Part shown: piece by piece, positions 44,781 through 53,762 of the stretch
How positions within the stretch are numbered: the stretch's first letter is position 1
Layout of the letters: every line of letters starts with the position of its first letter
Origin: Nitrospiraceae bacterium
GTDB taxonomy: Bacteria > Nitrospirota > Nitrospiria > Nitrospirales > UBA8639
Direction: 5' to 3'
NCBI GenBank assembly: GCA_020632595.1
Contig: JACKFF010000009.1
Coordinates: 62,001 to 126,000, forward strand
DNA: 64,000 bases
Notes under the pieces: generated by a model
Database searches by the model: none
Seen by the model: the letters and a program-made list of their open reading frames with translations, nothing else
What the model was told of the DNA's origin: nothing
Program-made: the position numbers and the translations under genes

Positions 44781-45704
44781 TCAATTCGGCAAAGTGCCAG
44801 CTCGGTCTTTTTTCTGAAAAAGATTTTGCAAAAAACCTGCGAGGTCTTTCATCAAGTCATGTCGAGAGCTTATCAAGCGGCGTAGATTGTAATATTGAAC
44901 CCTCCATTTATCCCACTTGCCTAGCGGCGCAGAGTGGACAGCCTTAACAATTGCGATATTCTTTTTCCAAGTCGGCATTGTAAAGTTCGAACGGCTATTG
45001 CCTGTCCAAAAAAGTTGCTGTTTACTTTCATCCCCTCGCTCAGAACTACTTGCCTCAAAATGCATTCGTCGGTAAAACAGCTGCTCTGGAATCTCAATGA
45101 ATTTGCCATAGAGTGTCAGTTCTGCCATGAAATTTGTATCTGCAGCAGGGTAACTGCCGTTTCCCATTAGCGAGGTGTGTGCGACGGCTGAAGTGCGCAT
45201 GAGCCCGTATATGACATTCGTTTGACCAACCGCCTGAAAAAATCTCGAAAGCCTCTCATAGGCCGTTGACTGTTGCAAGTTGAGATTGTCATCATAATGT
45301 TGGATATATTTACCATCTTGATCGATCAGACATGTTTTTCCATAGCAGAGAACTGCGTCTGGGTTACTTTCTAATACAGCAACACATTTCTCATGTAACT
45401 CAGGTGCACATAGATCATCTGCATTGAACCATCGAAAATATTTGCTTTGAGCTAGCCGGAAAAGTCGGTTGTAATTGTTGCTAGCACCCATATTTTCCTG
45501 ATTACGTAAGTACGTAATGCGTTTGTCTTCCAAGGTAAAGTCGCGGCAGATTTCTTCGGTCCTATCCGTAGAAGCATTATCCGAGATAATTAAGACGAAA
45601 TCCTCGAAAGTTTGCCCTAGTATCGACCGAATCGCTTCTTCAATGTAGCGTTCGCCATTATAGACTGGCATGCCCACCGTTATTACTGGTTCAGAGATAG
45701 TCAT
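44781..45704 (-). CDS. Family 2 glycosyltransferase
   Basis: A 307-residue GT-A fold inverting glycosyltransferase. VITVGMPVYNGERYIEEAIR (residues 7-26) is the nucleotide-binding start, IISDNASTDRTEEIC (about 39-53) holds the first aspartates, and YFRWFNADDLCAPELHEK (about 88-105) contains the DxD-like metal-binding ADD motif. There are no strong membrane segments, so it is cytoplasmic or peripheral. It is isolated: IS material lies on both sides, so its original cluster cannot be seen. It probably belonged to the surface-glycan cluster at 49-60 kb. Confidence 0.85.
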   Translation of the reverse strand: MTISEPVITVGMPVYNGERYIEEAIRSILGQTFEDFVLIISDNASTDRTEEICRDFTLEDKRITYLRNQENMGASNNYNRLFRLAQSKYFRWFNADDLCAPELHEKCVAVLESNPDAVLCYGKTCLIDQDGKYIQHYDDNLNLQQSTAYERLSRFFQAVGQTNVIYGLMRTSAVAHTSLMGNGSYPAADTNFMAELTLYGKFIEIPEQLFYRRMHFEASSSERGDESKQQLFWTGNSRSNFTMPTWKKNIAIVKAVHSAPLGKWDKWRVQYYNLRRLISSRHDLMKDLAGFLQNLFQKKDRAGTLPN

Positions 45705-45860
45705 AAGGAAATTTCAATGCATCACTTCGATTTGGTGTCTCTGAATGAAGGTGAGACCGAATTCAAGCTGTACCTGGCTCGCAAATGCCCATTGATCAAA
45801 TTTCTATACAGTCAAATATGATCATACCGAATATACGGTCCGAGCTTCGCCAAGCTCCGG

Positions 45861-46150
45861 TCATGATGAGAGCAGCAGGTGTTGCGGTCTCGTGCGATCA
45901 TACCGCCAAGTCCTACTTCTTGCTCGATTTGGCTCCTTAAATGGCACCTTTTCTTGCCCGTCCTCATCCCAAGCGAAATCGAGAATTCTCACATCCTTCC
46001 GACCCTCAATGGCCTCGTCAGGATTTATCTGTTGAGCATAGTAACCCGATAGAGCTAAAACCATGTTTCCCAACTGATATGTAAACTCGCCACCCATGGG
46101 AGTCAACAATTAGTTGTAAACTTGGTTCTGACCGCTAGCCATTGAGCTAT
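45861..46150 (-). pseudogene. Unrecognised gene fragment cut by the IS110 element
   Basis: An 82-codon frame (45861-46109) reads GGEFTYQLGNMVLALSGYYA and RKDVRILDFAWDEDGQEK. It begins near the edge of the IS110-type element and has no start signal. The composition looks protein-like, so it may be the 3' end of a gene truncated by insertion. Family not recognised. Confidence 0.35.
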
Positions 46151-46169
46151 TGTCATGTATGGACGCTCC

Positions 46170-46425
46170 TTCAAATGCAAGGATGCTGAAACGAATGAAA
46201 GGCGTGAGGTTTGCCGTCATGTATCCGGCCTGTTTCTGCGGGAACCATGCCCGCTGGCCTTGATGGAATCCGCCGACCTGGCGGAGGAGAGATGCCCAGT
46301 CAAATCTGCGAGCTGATCGCTCTGACAATAACTCGGGTTGAATCTCTCCTGGCTTCCTGTCTCGCCTTCATTGTTGTGTCACCCTCGCAAGTCCTGTCAC
46401 GTACCTCTCGTCGCAACCTCCCGTT
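46170..46425 (-). ncRNA. Candidate bridge RNA region of the IS1111-like element
   Basis: The non-coding 3' end of the element contains hairpins: TCCGCC/GGCGGA (46269-46274 with 46280-46285) and a two-part stem GGCC...GCGGG/CCCGC...GGCC (46227-46259). IS110-family recombinases use an element-encoded structured bridge RNA; in the IS1111 group it is encoded downstream of the recombinase gene. Position and structure fit, but donor and target loops were not identified. Confidence 0.5.
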
Positions 46426-47448
46426 TTACCGGAAAACTGGATTGAAGTGTTGCTGGTCTCGCATCATCGCCCAGACCGTCCGGGCTGTTTTATTGGCCAT
46501 GGCCACCAGGACGACATTCGTCGGCCGTCTCTTCAGTAATGCTGTGATCCAAGGTACGGGCTGCTTCGGTGCTCCCCGCTGCCAGCGAAGCACGGCTCGG
46601 GATCCGTGAACTAATAAACGCCTGACATATCCATCGCCACGCTTCGAGATCCGTCCTAACCGGCTTTTACCGCCCGATGAATGTTGGCGAGGGACAAGAC
46701 TCAGCCAGGCCGACAGATGGCGACCGGATTTGAACTGCCTCCCATCGCCAATCGTGGCAATGAGGGCAGTAGCCGTGATGACGCCGACGCCAGGGATGGT
46801 CGTTAACCGTTGGCTGCCTTGCTGAGACCGATGCCAAACCTGCAGTTGGCGCTCCACGTGTCGGATGGCCTCCTTCACACCCTGGAGCTGAGCCATGAGC
46901 ACGCGTAAGGCTTCCCGAGCCCAAGCCGGCAGTCTGATATCTGCTAGGTCAGTAATGACTGTCAACAGATCGTCGATACGCGACGCACCTCGGCTGGCGG
47001 TGATCCCAAACTCACTGCAATGCCCTCTCAGGGCATTGATGAGCATCGTGCGTTGTTTCACCAGGAGTTCTCGTGATCGATGGAGCATGAGTACCGCTTG
47101 TTGGTCAGGACTCTTGATGGGAACAACGCGCATGTTGGGCCGGACCACGGCTTCCGCAATGGCTTCGGCATCGGCGGCATCATGTTTGTTCGTCTTCAGA
47201 AAGGGCCGGACATATTGTGGAGGAATCAACCGCACGTCATGCCCGTAGGTTCGCAGCTCTCGCGCCCAATAGGGCGCACTGCTGCAGGCTTCCATACCAA
47301 TCAAACACGGCGAAAGCGTCGCAAAAAACTTTACGACTTGTCCGCGCCGTAATTGTTTTTTCAAGACCGGGCCCCCATCTTGATCGACGCCATGCACTTG
47401 AAAGACTCGTTTTGCCAAGTCCAGCCCAATGGTGGTGATGTTGTTCAT
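46426..47448 (-). CDS. IS110-family transposase (DEDD recombinase)
   Basis: 340 residues from the ATG at 47448, preceded by GGGGAGAGGCAA. The N-terminal RuvC-like DEDD domain shows GLDLAKRVFQVHG (D about residue 8), LIGMEACSSAPYWARELR (E about 49) and KHDAADAEAIAEAV (two D near 90). The C-terminal Tnp20 domain has the helix-hairpin-helix PGVGVITATALIATIG and RHLSAWLSLVPRQHSSGGKS with the conserved serine region. The protein is complete, so the element is probably active. It recombines circular element DNA into a target directed by the bridge RNA. Confidence 0.92.
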   Translation of the reverse strand: MNNITTIGLDLAKRVFQVHGVDQDGGPVLKKQLRRGQVVKFFATLSPCLIGMEACSSAPYWARELRTYGHDVRLIPPQYVRPFLKTNKHDAADAEAIAEAVVRPNMRVVPIKSPDQQAVLMLHRSRELLVKQRTMLINALRGHCSEFGITASRGASRIDDLLTVITDLADIRLPAWAREALRVLMAQLQGVKEAIRHVERQLQVWHRSQQGSQRLTTIPGVGVITATALIATIGDGRQFKSGRHLSAWLSLVPRQHSSGGKSRLGRISKRGDGYVRRLLVHGSRAVLRWQRGAPKQPVPWITALLKRRPTNVVLVAMANKTARTVWAMMRDQQHFNPVFR

Positions 47449-47530
47449 TTGCCTCTCCCCTGAATGATGAGTAATGGCCATCAGTATACTCGCCATCTTG
47501 TTTTTAGAGGAGCGTCCATACCATTAAATC

Positions 47531-48889
47531 TGGTGTCTGGGGCGTTAGTTACGCGGCGACGGGTTCGTTCATTGTGACTTCTATTCCATCTGTAAATTGC
47601 ACCCCCTTAATCACCAAAGCCAACTGCCGGAATCCTCTCAGTCGTCGCCAGGTTTGTTCCGCACAGCGGCCGAGCTTGAACATCATGTGTAACATCCCAT
47701 CCCGCGTCAGACAGCTTTTGGTGCGCTTCGTTCGGTGCCGGATCGTGCCAAAGATTGATTCAATGGGATTCGTGGTGCGCAGACTTTGCCAGTGTGCCGC
47801 TGGAAACGCATAGAACGTGAATAAGGCCTCTCGATCTTTCTCAAGGCAGGCCGTCGCCTTCGGGTACTTCGCTTCATAGGTCGTCAGAAACGCCCCGAAC
47901 GCTCGGTTCGCATCGGCTTTGGTCTCTGCCTGCCAGATCTCGTGCAGCGCCTGTTTCGCTTTGGGCTGCACGCTCTTCGGCAAGGCATTGAGGACATTCC
48001 GAGTTTTATGCACCCAACAGCGCTGCGGCTGAGTGGTGGGGTAGACTTCCTCCAATGCGCCCCAGAATCCCAGGGCCCCATCGCCAATGACGACAGTCGG
48101 GGCCTTCATGCCGCGGGCCTTGAGTTGGAGCAACACCTCTCGCCAACTTTGCGTCGACTCCCGCACCCCATCTTCGATGGCTAAAAGCTGCTTCTCCCCC
48201 TGGCTCGTGACCCCGATGACCACTAACGCACAGAGCCGTTGTTCGTCAGCTCGAAGCCCGCTGTAAATCCCGTCAACCCAGACATACACCCAAGTCTCCT
48301 CATCAAGGCGTTGCTGGCGCCACGTCTGGTACTCCGTTCGCCAGGTCTGCTTTAACCGCGCCACCGTACTGGCCGAGAGGCCTTTGGCCTCCGGACCCAC
48401 TAAGGCTTCCAAGGCCGTCTGCATCTCGCCGGTCGAAATGCCTTTCAAATAGAGCCACGGAATCGCCGCTTCCAGCGTGGCCGATTTCCGTACATACGGC
48501 GGTACCAACGCGGAGTGAAAGGTGACCGGCGACCCTTGACGACTGCGCACCGTCGGGACTTGGACCGACACCGGGCCCAGGCCTGTTTGAATCTCCCGCT
48601 CAGGATGATGCCCACTGCCAACAACCATAGCTCGCCCCTGCTCATCCTGCTGATCCGCATACTGCGCTAATAATTCGGCTCGCTCTGCCTCCAAGGCGTG
48701 GGCTAGAAGCTGCCGGGCACCGGTTCGAATTAACTCGGTTAACGTATCTCGGCTCACTGGTTCTTTTGATGGTGTTTTGCTACTCTCTGGCATCGTGGCG
48801 TCTCTCCTTTTTGGCGGTTGATCTAAGGATGTCTCGCAACACCCATTTCAACCCGAGACGCCGCGTCTTTTCAACGCACCCAAACACCA
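47531..48889 (-). mobile_element. Intact IS256-family element (about 1.36 kb)
   Basis: The ends TGGTGTCTGGGGCGTTAG (47531 inward) and TGGTGTTTGGGTGCGTT (48889 inward) are inverted repeats with small differences. It lies 10 bases from the IS1111-like element. No clear target duplication is seen, perhaps because the neighbouring insertion changed the flank. GC content is well above that of the EPS genes. Confidence 0.85.
47549..48793 (-). CDS. IS256-family transposase (mutator type)
   Basis: 414 residues, the normal length. The N-terminal region (DTLTELIRTGARQLLAHALE) is followed by VPTVRSRQGSPVTFHSALVP. The catalytic triad is visible as D in YVWVDGIYSGLRADEQ (about residue 173), D in VVIGDGALGFWGALEE (about 238) and E in TNPIESIFGTIRHRTKRTK (about 343); the CWVHKTRNVLNALPKS motif is typical. 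It mediates copy-out-paste-in transposition. Intact and probably active. The C-terminus (FTDGIEVTMNEPVAA) reaches to within 18 bases of the terminal repeat. Confidence 0.93.
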   Translation of the reverse strand: MPESSKTPSKEPVSRDTLTELIRTGARQLLAHALEAERAELLAQYADQQDEQGRAMVVGSGHHPEREIQTGLGPVSVQVPTVRSRQGSPVTFHSALVPPYVRKSATLEAAIPWLYLKGISTGEMQTALEALVGPEAKGLSASTVARLKQTWRTEYQTWRQQRLDEETWVYVWVDGIYSGLRADEQRLCALVVIGVTSQGEKQLLAIEDGVRESTQSWREVLLQLKARGMKAPTVVIGDGALGFWGALEEVYPTTQPQRCWVHKTRNVLNALPKSVQPKAKQALHEIWQAETKADANRAFGAFLTTYEAKYPKATACLEKDREALFTFYAFPAAHWQSLRTTNPIESIFGTIRHRTKRTKSCLTRDGMLHMMFKLGRCAEQTWRRLRGFRQLALVIKGVQFTDGIEVTMNEPVAA

Positions 48890-49031
48890 CTTTCAACTAT
48901 AACTCCTAGCCATTATAGTATGGGCACTGTTCAGGCCGTTATCGAAATGTGAGATCAGGAGACAGAAACTAGCATAGGACAAAGGTCAGGTGTTCCAAAC
49001 CGCCTGATTTAGGGGCAACCACAACCAGAGC

Positions 49032-50339
49032 TCAAAAAACTTTTACTTCTGGTATCGGCACCACAAACTGCGCTCCCCACTTTCGTGTATAAGCCAATTG
49101 CTCACTGATCTCATCTTTCAGATTCCAGGGCAGGATCAAAATGTAGTCGGGCCGCGTGTGATCGATCTGCTCTGGTCTATGAATCGGTATCCTCACACCC
49201 GGCATGTAACGACCATGTTTGTATGGATTACGGTCGACCAGGTAATCGATCATGTCGGTCCGCACGCCGCAGTAATTCAAGAGCGTCGACGCTTTGCCTG
49301 GGGCGCCGTAACCAACAACCGTTTTGTCCTGCCGTTTTGCCTCCACCAGAAAATGCAACAGTTTTCGCTTGGTCTCCGCTACCCTATCGGAAAATCCTGC
49401 GTAGAATGCCAAATCATTAATTCCGGCCTCTAACTCCACCTCCATTGTCCGGCGATAGGCTTCGGTCACCGCCCGCGCTTCATTATCGATATGTTTCCCG
49501 TAGATTCTCAGCGATCCGCCATGTGTCGGCAGGGTTTCTACATCAAACAATGTGATGCCATGTGCTGCGAAGACCTGCTCCACAGAATACAGCGAGTAGT
49601 AGCAGTAATGCTCTTGATAAATCGTGTCAAACTGGTTCTCTTCCATCTGTCGTACCAGATGCGGAAACTCTACGGTCAACACCCCATCATCGGCTAGCAA
49701 GATCTTCATGCCAGCGACAAAATCATTTAGATCTGGCACATGCGCCAACACGTTGTTGGCGATCAATAGACTGGCCCGCCGCCCTTGACCTCTCAGCTCT
49801 TGTGCCGTTTCGACGCCGAAAAATTTCACTAGACAATTCACGCCCAACTTGGTCGCCTCGGCGGCACAGTTGGCAGCCGGCTCGATCCCCAGGTTTGGAA
49901 TTCCCCGAGCCACAAAGTTTTTCAGCAAATAGCCATCGTTCGAAGCCAACTCCACCACCAGACTCGAGCTGTCCAGATTCAACCGTTTAGTAATCATCTC
50001 GACATACCGCGCCGCGTGCTCAAGCCACGATGTTGAAAACGAAGAAAAGTAGCCATAGTCGCCACCGAATATATCTTCACCATGCACGTATTCTTCAACC
50101 TGTACGAGAAAACACTTTTCGCACACAAACGCGTGTAGCGGATAGAAAATCTCAGGTTTGTGAAGATCTGGCTCGGAGAGCCAGTTCTCGCAGAGCGGAG
50201 ACAAACCCAAATCGACAAGTGTATAGCGCAGCGCGTGGCCGCAGAAAATGCAGTCCCCCTTAGCCTTTCCAATTTTGGGCAGCCGTCCCGAGGCCGGCCC
50301 ACCAGAGTTCTCTATGCAAGATGTCATTAATTCAGCCAT
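49032..50339 (-). CDS. Sugar C-methyltransferase (NDP-hexose C-3 methyltransferase type)
   Basis: A 435-residue three-part protein. The N-terminal zinc-binding domain has CIFCGH (about residues 30-35) and CEKCFLVQ (about 74-81). The central SAM-binding domain has VVELASNDGYLLKNF (about 130-144), IEPAANCAAEA, IANNVLAHVPDLNDF (about 198-212) and the tyrosine/histidine-rich IYQEHYCYYSL (about 241-251), which holds the catalytic residues in this family. The C-terminal nucleotide-sugar-binding domain has VVGYGAPGKASTLLNYCG (about 335-352) and ILPWNLKDEI. Such enzymes (TylC3/NovU type) methylate C-3 of dTDP-4-keto-6-deoxysugars. It sits last in the cluster and is expected to make a branched deoxysugar for the surface glycan. 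Confidence 0.9.
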   Translation of the reverse strand: MAELMTSCIENSGGPASGRLPKIGKAKGDCIFCGHALRYTLVDLGLSPLCENWLSEPDLHKPEIFYPLHAFVCEKCFLVQVEEYVHGEDIFGGDYGYFSSFSTSWLEHAARYVEMITKRLNLDSSSLVVELASNDGYLLKNFVARGIPNLGIEPAANCAAEATKLGVNCLVKFFGVETAQELRGQGRRASLLIANNVLAHVPDLNDFVAGMKILLADDGVLTVEFPHLVRQMEENQFDTIYQEHYCYYSLYSVEQVFAAHGITLFDVETLPTHGGSLRIYGKHIDNEARAVTEAYRRTMEVELEAGINDLAFYAGFSDRVAETKRKLLHFLVEAKRQDKTVVGYGAPGKASTLLNYCGVRTDMIDYLVDRNPYKHGRYMPGVRIPIHRPEQIDHTRPDYILILPWNLKDEISEQLAYTRKWGAQFVVPIPEVKVF

Positions 50340-50444
50340 GGATGGATTCCTTACTTAACTTCCTCAAATAAAAGCTTTTTTGTTGTTGACTTTTTTGCGG
50401 ACAATCATTGCACCTGTCAAACTGGGATAATCTCTTGGTTCGCA

Positions 50445-51782
50445 TCAGACTTGAGACTTGTTGCATGGGAGGATCAAATTGCAGGCTACCAGTTTCTCAG
50501 CAGCCTCGCGCATCTCAGCCAGCGGGAGACCGCTTCGTTGGGCAATATCAAGCAACGAATGGTTTTGATCGGAAAAACTCAATATCCATTGCGCCGCCTC
50601 CTGCATTACCGCCCTTTTAGGATTCTCGCTACCGTACGTATCGTACAAACCGGCTGACCCCAATCGCGGCTCGCACCAAGGGTGTTGGTTTTGGTATAGG
50701 ATGTTTGCCTCTAAAGCCGCAAAGATCTCCATGCAGCATTCAAGCGAGTTCTCCAGATATTCTGGTCGGACAAGTTCTAGATTGTCACTCGAGCTATGAT
50801 ACTCGGCGAATTCACCCTCCGCTGTTCGCGTCAACCGACCGACCGGTAGGTTGAAGCCGGGCGAGCAGTACTGTCGCTCATCGAAGCCAGTCGGTGAAAA
50901 TTCCCTAATCTCGTGCTGGGCACCTCGGTCGCGTAACACCAGTTCGACGGCCTGATCGATTGCAGCCTTACCCTGCCGGCTCCGCTTATACGTCATAGGA
51001 CCCGCATCACCAAGGCAGGCCAACACCAACCCATGGTGGATGCGAGGGATTGTCTCCCGATTCATCGCTAGCCAAGTGATCGGACCGATCGTCCCTGGGA
51101 GAAATAGGAATCGATATGAAAGCCGCTGCCGAGTCTGATGCAGCTGAGCTGCAAAAAACGCGGCCACTACGATTCCCGACAGATTGTCGTTGGCCAGCGA
51201 TGGGTGGCAAGTGTGCGTCGAGAAAAGCACCTGCTCGTCCGTTTCGCCCGGTAGAAACAGTTCACCATAGCTAAGAGATCCGGGCCGCAAATCGGCGTCA
51301 ATGCATACTTCATACTCAGCATCTGGGCCTGCTTGACGGAATTGATCAAGCTGAGAGTCGCTCAAGCAAAATCCCCAGCCCTCTTGAAAATACTTCGTGC
51401 GGTATGGAATCCAGTCAGGATGCTCCGGCAGCGAGTGCAAAAAAGGTTGCAGCTTAGCGAAAGTCATTGTTTCTCGGATTCCCTGACTGTATGCCACCAC
51501 GTGCAAATTGTTGCGTTGATAATCGACCAAACGTTTGCCTTGTGCGTTACTAATCCAGGCGTCTCGAATTGTCCACTCGTTGGGTACAGTCCACCCGAAA
51601 ACGGGAGTTCCCGAATCGACTTCATGTACTTTCAGCGGAACAATGCTTTGTAACAGCTGGAGTGTCTGCCGCACACCAGTCCCTGTTTGGCTACGATGCA
51701 GAGGAAACAATTCCCGCATCAGCGCGTGCATCTGTTCACCGCGTCCGCCCTCGAGAAGTTTGTCTGACGGTCGAGGGTTCAT
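50445..51782 (-). CDS. DUF4910 aminopeptidase-like protein
   Basis: 445 residues. The M28-like zinc-peptidase core is visible in LFSTHTCHPSLANDNLSGIV (about residues 207-226), which has the metal-binding His and Asp, then FLPGTIGPITWL (about 248-259), FSPTGFDERQYCSPGFNLPV and EYHSSSDNLELV (about 338-349). A C-terminal winged-helix-like part (LDIAQRSGLPLAEMREAAEK) is also typical of the family. The molecular function is not established. These proteins occur repeatedly in deoxysugar and surface-glycan clusters, which suggests hydrolysis of an amide or ester on a sugar or amino acid, not protein turnover. Its start overlaps the stop of a small reading frame (ATGA). Confidence 0.8.
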   Translation of the reverse strand: MNPRPSDKLLEGGRGEQMHALMRELFPLHRSQTGTGVRQTLQLLQSIVPLKVHEVDSGTPVFGWTVPNEWTIRDAWISNAQGKRLVDYQRNNLHVVAYSQGIRETMTFAKLQPFLHSLPEHPDWIPYRTKYFQEGWGFCLSDSQLDQFRQAGPDAEYEVCIDADLRPGSLSYGELFLPGETDEQVLFSTHTCHPSLANDNLSGIVVAAFFAAQLHQTRQRLSYRFLFLPGTIGPITWLAMNRETIPRIHHGLVLACLGDAGPMTYKRSRQGKAAIDQAVELVLRDRGAQHEIREFSPTGFDERQYCSPGFNLPVGRLTRTAEGEFAEYHSSSDNLELVRPEYLENSLECCMEIFAALEANILYQNQHPWCEPRLGSAGLYDTYGSENPKRAVMQEAAQWILSFSDQNHSLLDIAQRSGLPLAEMREAAEKLVACNLILPCNKSQV

Positions 51783-51991
51783 CGTTGCAATGGCATTTCA
51801 GGTTTGTAAAGAGAAACTTCGGTCAGGTGAGCCGGCAGATTAGCCAATAACACACACAAAGGCCTTTCAATTATAATGGCACTAAAGCAATTGTCCACCA
51901 AGGCCTCCGATCCACATTTCCGACAAAGTGTTATAAGCAAGGCAACCATTTGCTGGTGACACAGGGGAATCACGTTGATCCTAACTTCCAT
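51779..51991 (-). CDS. Small hypothetical protein (70 residues)
   Basis: The frame fills the gap between the epimerase gene (22-base overlap at its start) and the DUF4910 gene (4-base ATGA overlap at its end). This spacing suggests a real, coupled gene. The sequence has one CRKCGSEALV zinc-knuckle-like motif and NLPAHLTE later, loosely resembling YgiT-type small zinc proteins, but the second Cys pair is missing. No family can be named; it may also be a leftover or a chance frame. Confidence 0.35.
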   Translation of the reverse strand: MEVRINVIPLCHQQMVALLITLCRKCGSEALVDNCFSAIIIERPLCVLLANLPAHLTEVSLYKPEMPLQR

Positions 51992-53004
51992 CGCATAGTG
52001 TCATCTAACTGACCAGTTTCGAGTAGATGTTTGAGCTGAGAAATTCGTTTGTATTTGGGGCCTTCGTAATCGTCAGCATTGAGGCCTATACTTCGAAAAG
52101 ACTGATAGATATTTTCCGCACCGCTTCGTGCATTCCATTGCAACGGATGATCCGGGAATGTAGATTTGTACTTTGAAAAATCTACACGATAATTCCGCTT
52201 GTCACCTCCAGCATCCGCTGCAAACCCTAATTGACAGTCAGGAATCGTTTTTAGCACTATTTCTGCGAGCTGCTTAATCTGATAGTTTTCGGCATTTAAG
52301 CCGACATTAAAAGCCTCGTTATGAACCAATTCGCGCGGTGCCGATAAGGCAGCCAGAACTGCACGCGAGATATCTTCGATGTGCACAATAGGGCGCCAGG
52401 GTGTTCCATCGCTTTTGAGATGTACTTTCCCTGTGGTAAACGCCCAGGCCAAAAGATTATTCAGCACGACATCAAAACGAATTCGTGGTGAAACTCCATA
52501 AGCCGTTCCATTACGCATGAACGTCGGACTGAAATCGGAATCCGCGAGTTGCTTGACATCCTGTTCGACTCGGACTTTTGAGATTGCATAAGGCGTTACT
52601 GGATTGAATTCTGCAGATTCATTAAGAATGTTATCTCCCGCAGCTCCGTAGCTACTGCAAGAAGAAGCGAAAACATATCGGGAAATACCGACCTCTCTAG
52701 CCATCTCAGCCAGACGAACACTCGCGAGATGGTTTATGTCGTAAGTCATTTGAGGATCGATATCGCCAAGCAAGTCATTGGATAATGCGGCGAGATGAAC
52801 AACGGCGTCCAAATCCTGAAGATCCTCCTTCTCAACATCACGTATGTCCTTGATAATCTCTGGAACGGGGGCTGGAGCACTACCGTACGTGCTGTTTCGA
52901 TAGAGATCACTATCGAGGCCAACCACCTCATGACCAGCGGACCTTAACATCGGCACCATCACCGTCCCGATAAATCCTTTATGGCCAGTGACCATTACTC
53001 TCAT
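51970..53004 (-). CDS. NAD-dependent epimerase/dehydratase (extended SDR)
   Basis: 344 residues. The NAD-binding VTGHKGFIGTVMVPMLRSAG (about residues 5-24) is the GxxGxxG motif. The cofactor-binding DAVVHLAALSNDLL (about 65-78) follows, then the catalytic serine region FASSCSSYGAAG (about 112-123) and the YAISK motif with catalytic Tyr and Lys (about 138-142). The RNGTAYGVSPRIRFDVVLNN segment and RPIVHIEDISRAVL (about 205-218) bind the nucleotide-sugar. It acts on an NDP-sugar; reductase, epimerase and dehydratase activities cannot be told apart. It stands between the PIG-L-like and DUF4910 genes and probably works in the same deoxysugar path as the C-methyltransferase. Confidence 0.9.
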   Translation of the reverse strand: MRVMVTGHKGFIGTVMVPMLRSAGHEVVGLDSDLYRNSTYGSAPAPVPEIIKDIRDVEKEDLQDLDAVVHLAALSNDLLGDIDPQMTYDINHLASVRLAEMAREVGISRYVFASSCSSYGAAGDNILNESAEFNPVTPYAISKVRVEQDVKQLADSDFSPTFMRNGTAYGVSPRIRFDVVLNNLLAWAFTTGKVHLKSDGTPWRPIVHIEDISRAVLAALSAPRELVHNEAFNVGLNAENYQIKQLAEIVLKTIPDCQLGFAADAGGDKRNYRVDFSKYKSTFPDHPLQWNARSGAENIYQSFRSIGLNADDYEGPKYKRISQLKHLLETGQLDDTMRWKLGST

Positions 53005-53068
53005 GCGTGTTCCTCCTGATGGAGCATTGCCTACTACGCTGACACCACAAATATTGATTGATGCTGCG

Positions 53069-53731
53069 TTACCATTGGCAAAGCAGTTTTCGAGAATAAA
53101 ACGCCTCAGCGTACCTTTCCTGTCCGCCAGATTCTAAACCCCGCAAACACAGTAATGCCTGAAAGGTTTCCACAGTAAACCAAGGCTTGGAATGTTGTGT
53201 TTTAAAGTTCGTAAGGAGATGGCATATTTTTTTCTTGGCGGTTAAATCGTCGATTGGAGAGAAAAAATTTGGTGTGCCGACATCCCCATCGTACTTGGGG
53301 ATTTCATACTCCAATATCAAGTGGTCCCTGAAGGTATTCCAAGTGAACTCGGATACGATACGGTGATCCTGATGCAAGTCATGGCGATAATGCGTGAAAA
53401 TGAGGTCCGGCTGGAAGGATGCTTTAATTTCTTGAAAAAAGTTCTTGATATCCTTGCCTGCGAACGGAAAACAAGTATCTTCGAATGCCTTCACCACGAT
53501 GGTCTTGTTTTCTACTTTTTCCAGCAACAATTCCGCACTTTGGACCGCTTCTTGTCGCCTCTCGTTATCGTTGGCGCCAAAAATAACCCAAAAAAATTCT
53601 ATGTTCCTGTACTCTCTGATCAACTGGAGTATCGTTCCGCCGCATCCAATTTCGATGTCATCACTATGAGCCCCAAGGCACAAGACCTTTAGCCTCGCGC
53701 CTGGCTCCTTTGCGCAGGTCATTTGCAACAT
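53069..53731 (-). CDS. PIG-L family deacetylase
   Basis: 220 residues. The zinc-binding motif LGAHSDDIEIGCGGT (about residues 19-33) and the late HYRHDLHQDHR motif (about 110-120) contain the His and Asp ligands. Members of this LmbE-like family remove N-acetyl groups from N-acetylglucosaminyl-type substrates. The likely target here is an amino sugar of the glycan or its precursor. It lies 64 bases upstream of the epimerase gene and 31 bases after the nucleotidyltransferase gene, so one operon is likely. Confidence 0.9.
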   Translation of the reverse strand: MLQMTCAKEPGARLKVLCLGAHSDDIEIGCGGTILQLIREYRNIEFFWVIFGANDNERRQEAVQSAELLLEKVENKTIVVKAFEDTCFPFAGKDIKNFFQEIKASFQPDLIFTHYRHDLHQDHRIVSEFTWNTFRDHLILEYEIPKYDGDVGTPNFFSPIDDLTAKKKICHLLTNFKTQHSKPWFTVETFQALLCLRGLESGGQERYAEAFYSRKLLCQW

Positions 53732-53762
53732 GGGACTCCAATACTTGTAACTATAAATTTAA

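Larger units (their letters stand above)
46158..47520 (-). mobile_element. IS110-family element, IS1111-like (about 1.36 kb)
   Basis: A perfect 12-bp inverted repeat, TATGGACGCTCC at 46158-46169 and GGAGCGTCCATA at 47509-47520, encloses a full transposase gene. IS110-group elements lack such repeats, while IS1111-group elements have subterminal ones. A ~265-base non-coding segment lies downstream of the gene. The exact ends lie slightly outside the repeats and cannot be fixed. Confidence 0.8.

Noticed and set aside
48900..48935. Second IS5 end (TATGGGCACT) next to the IS256 element
   Set aside because: Only about 10 bases match, with no partner end; taken as chance.
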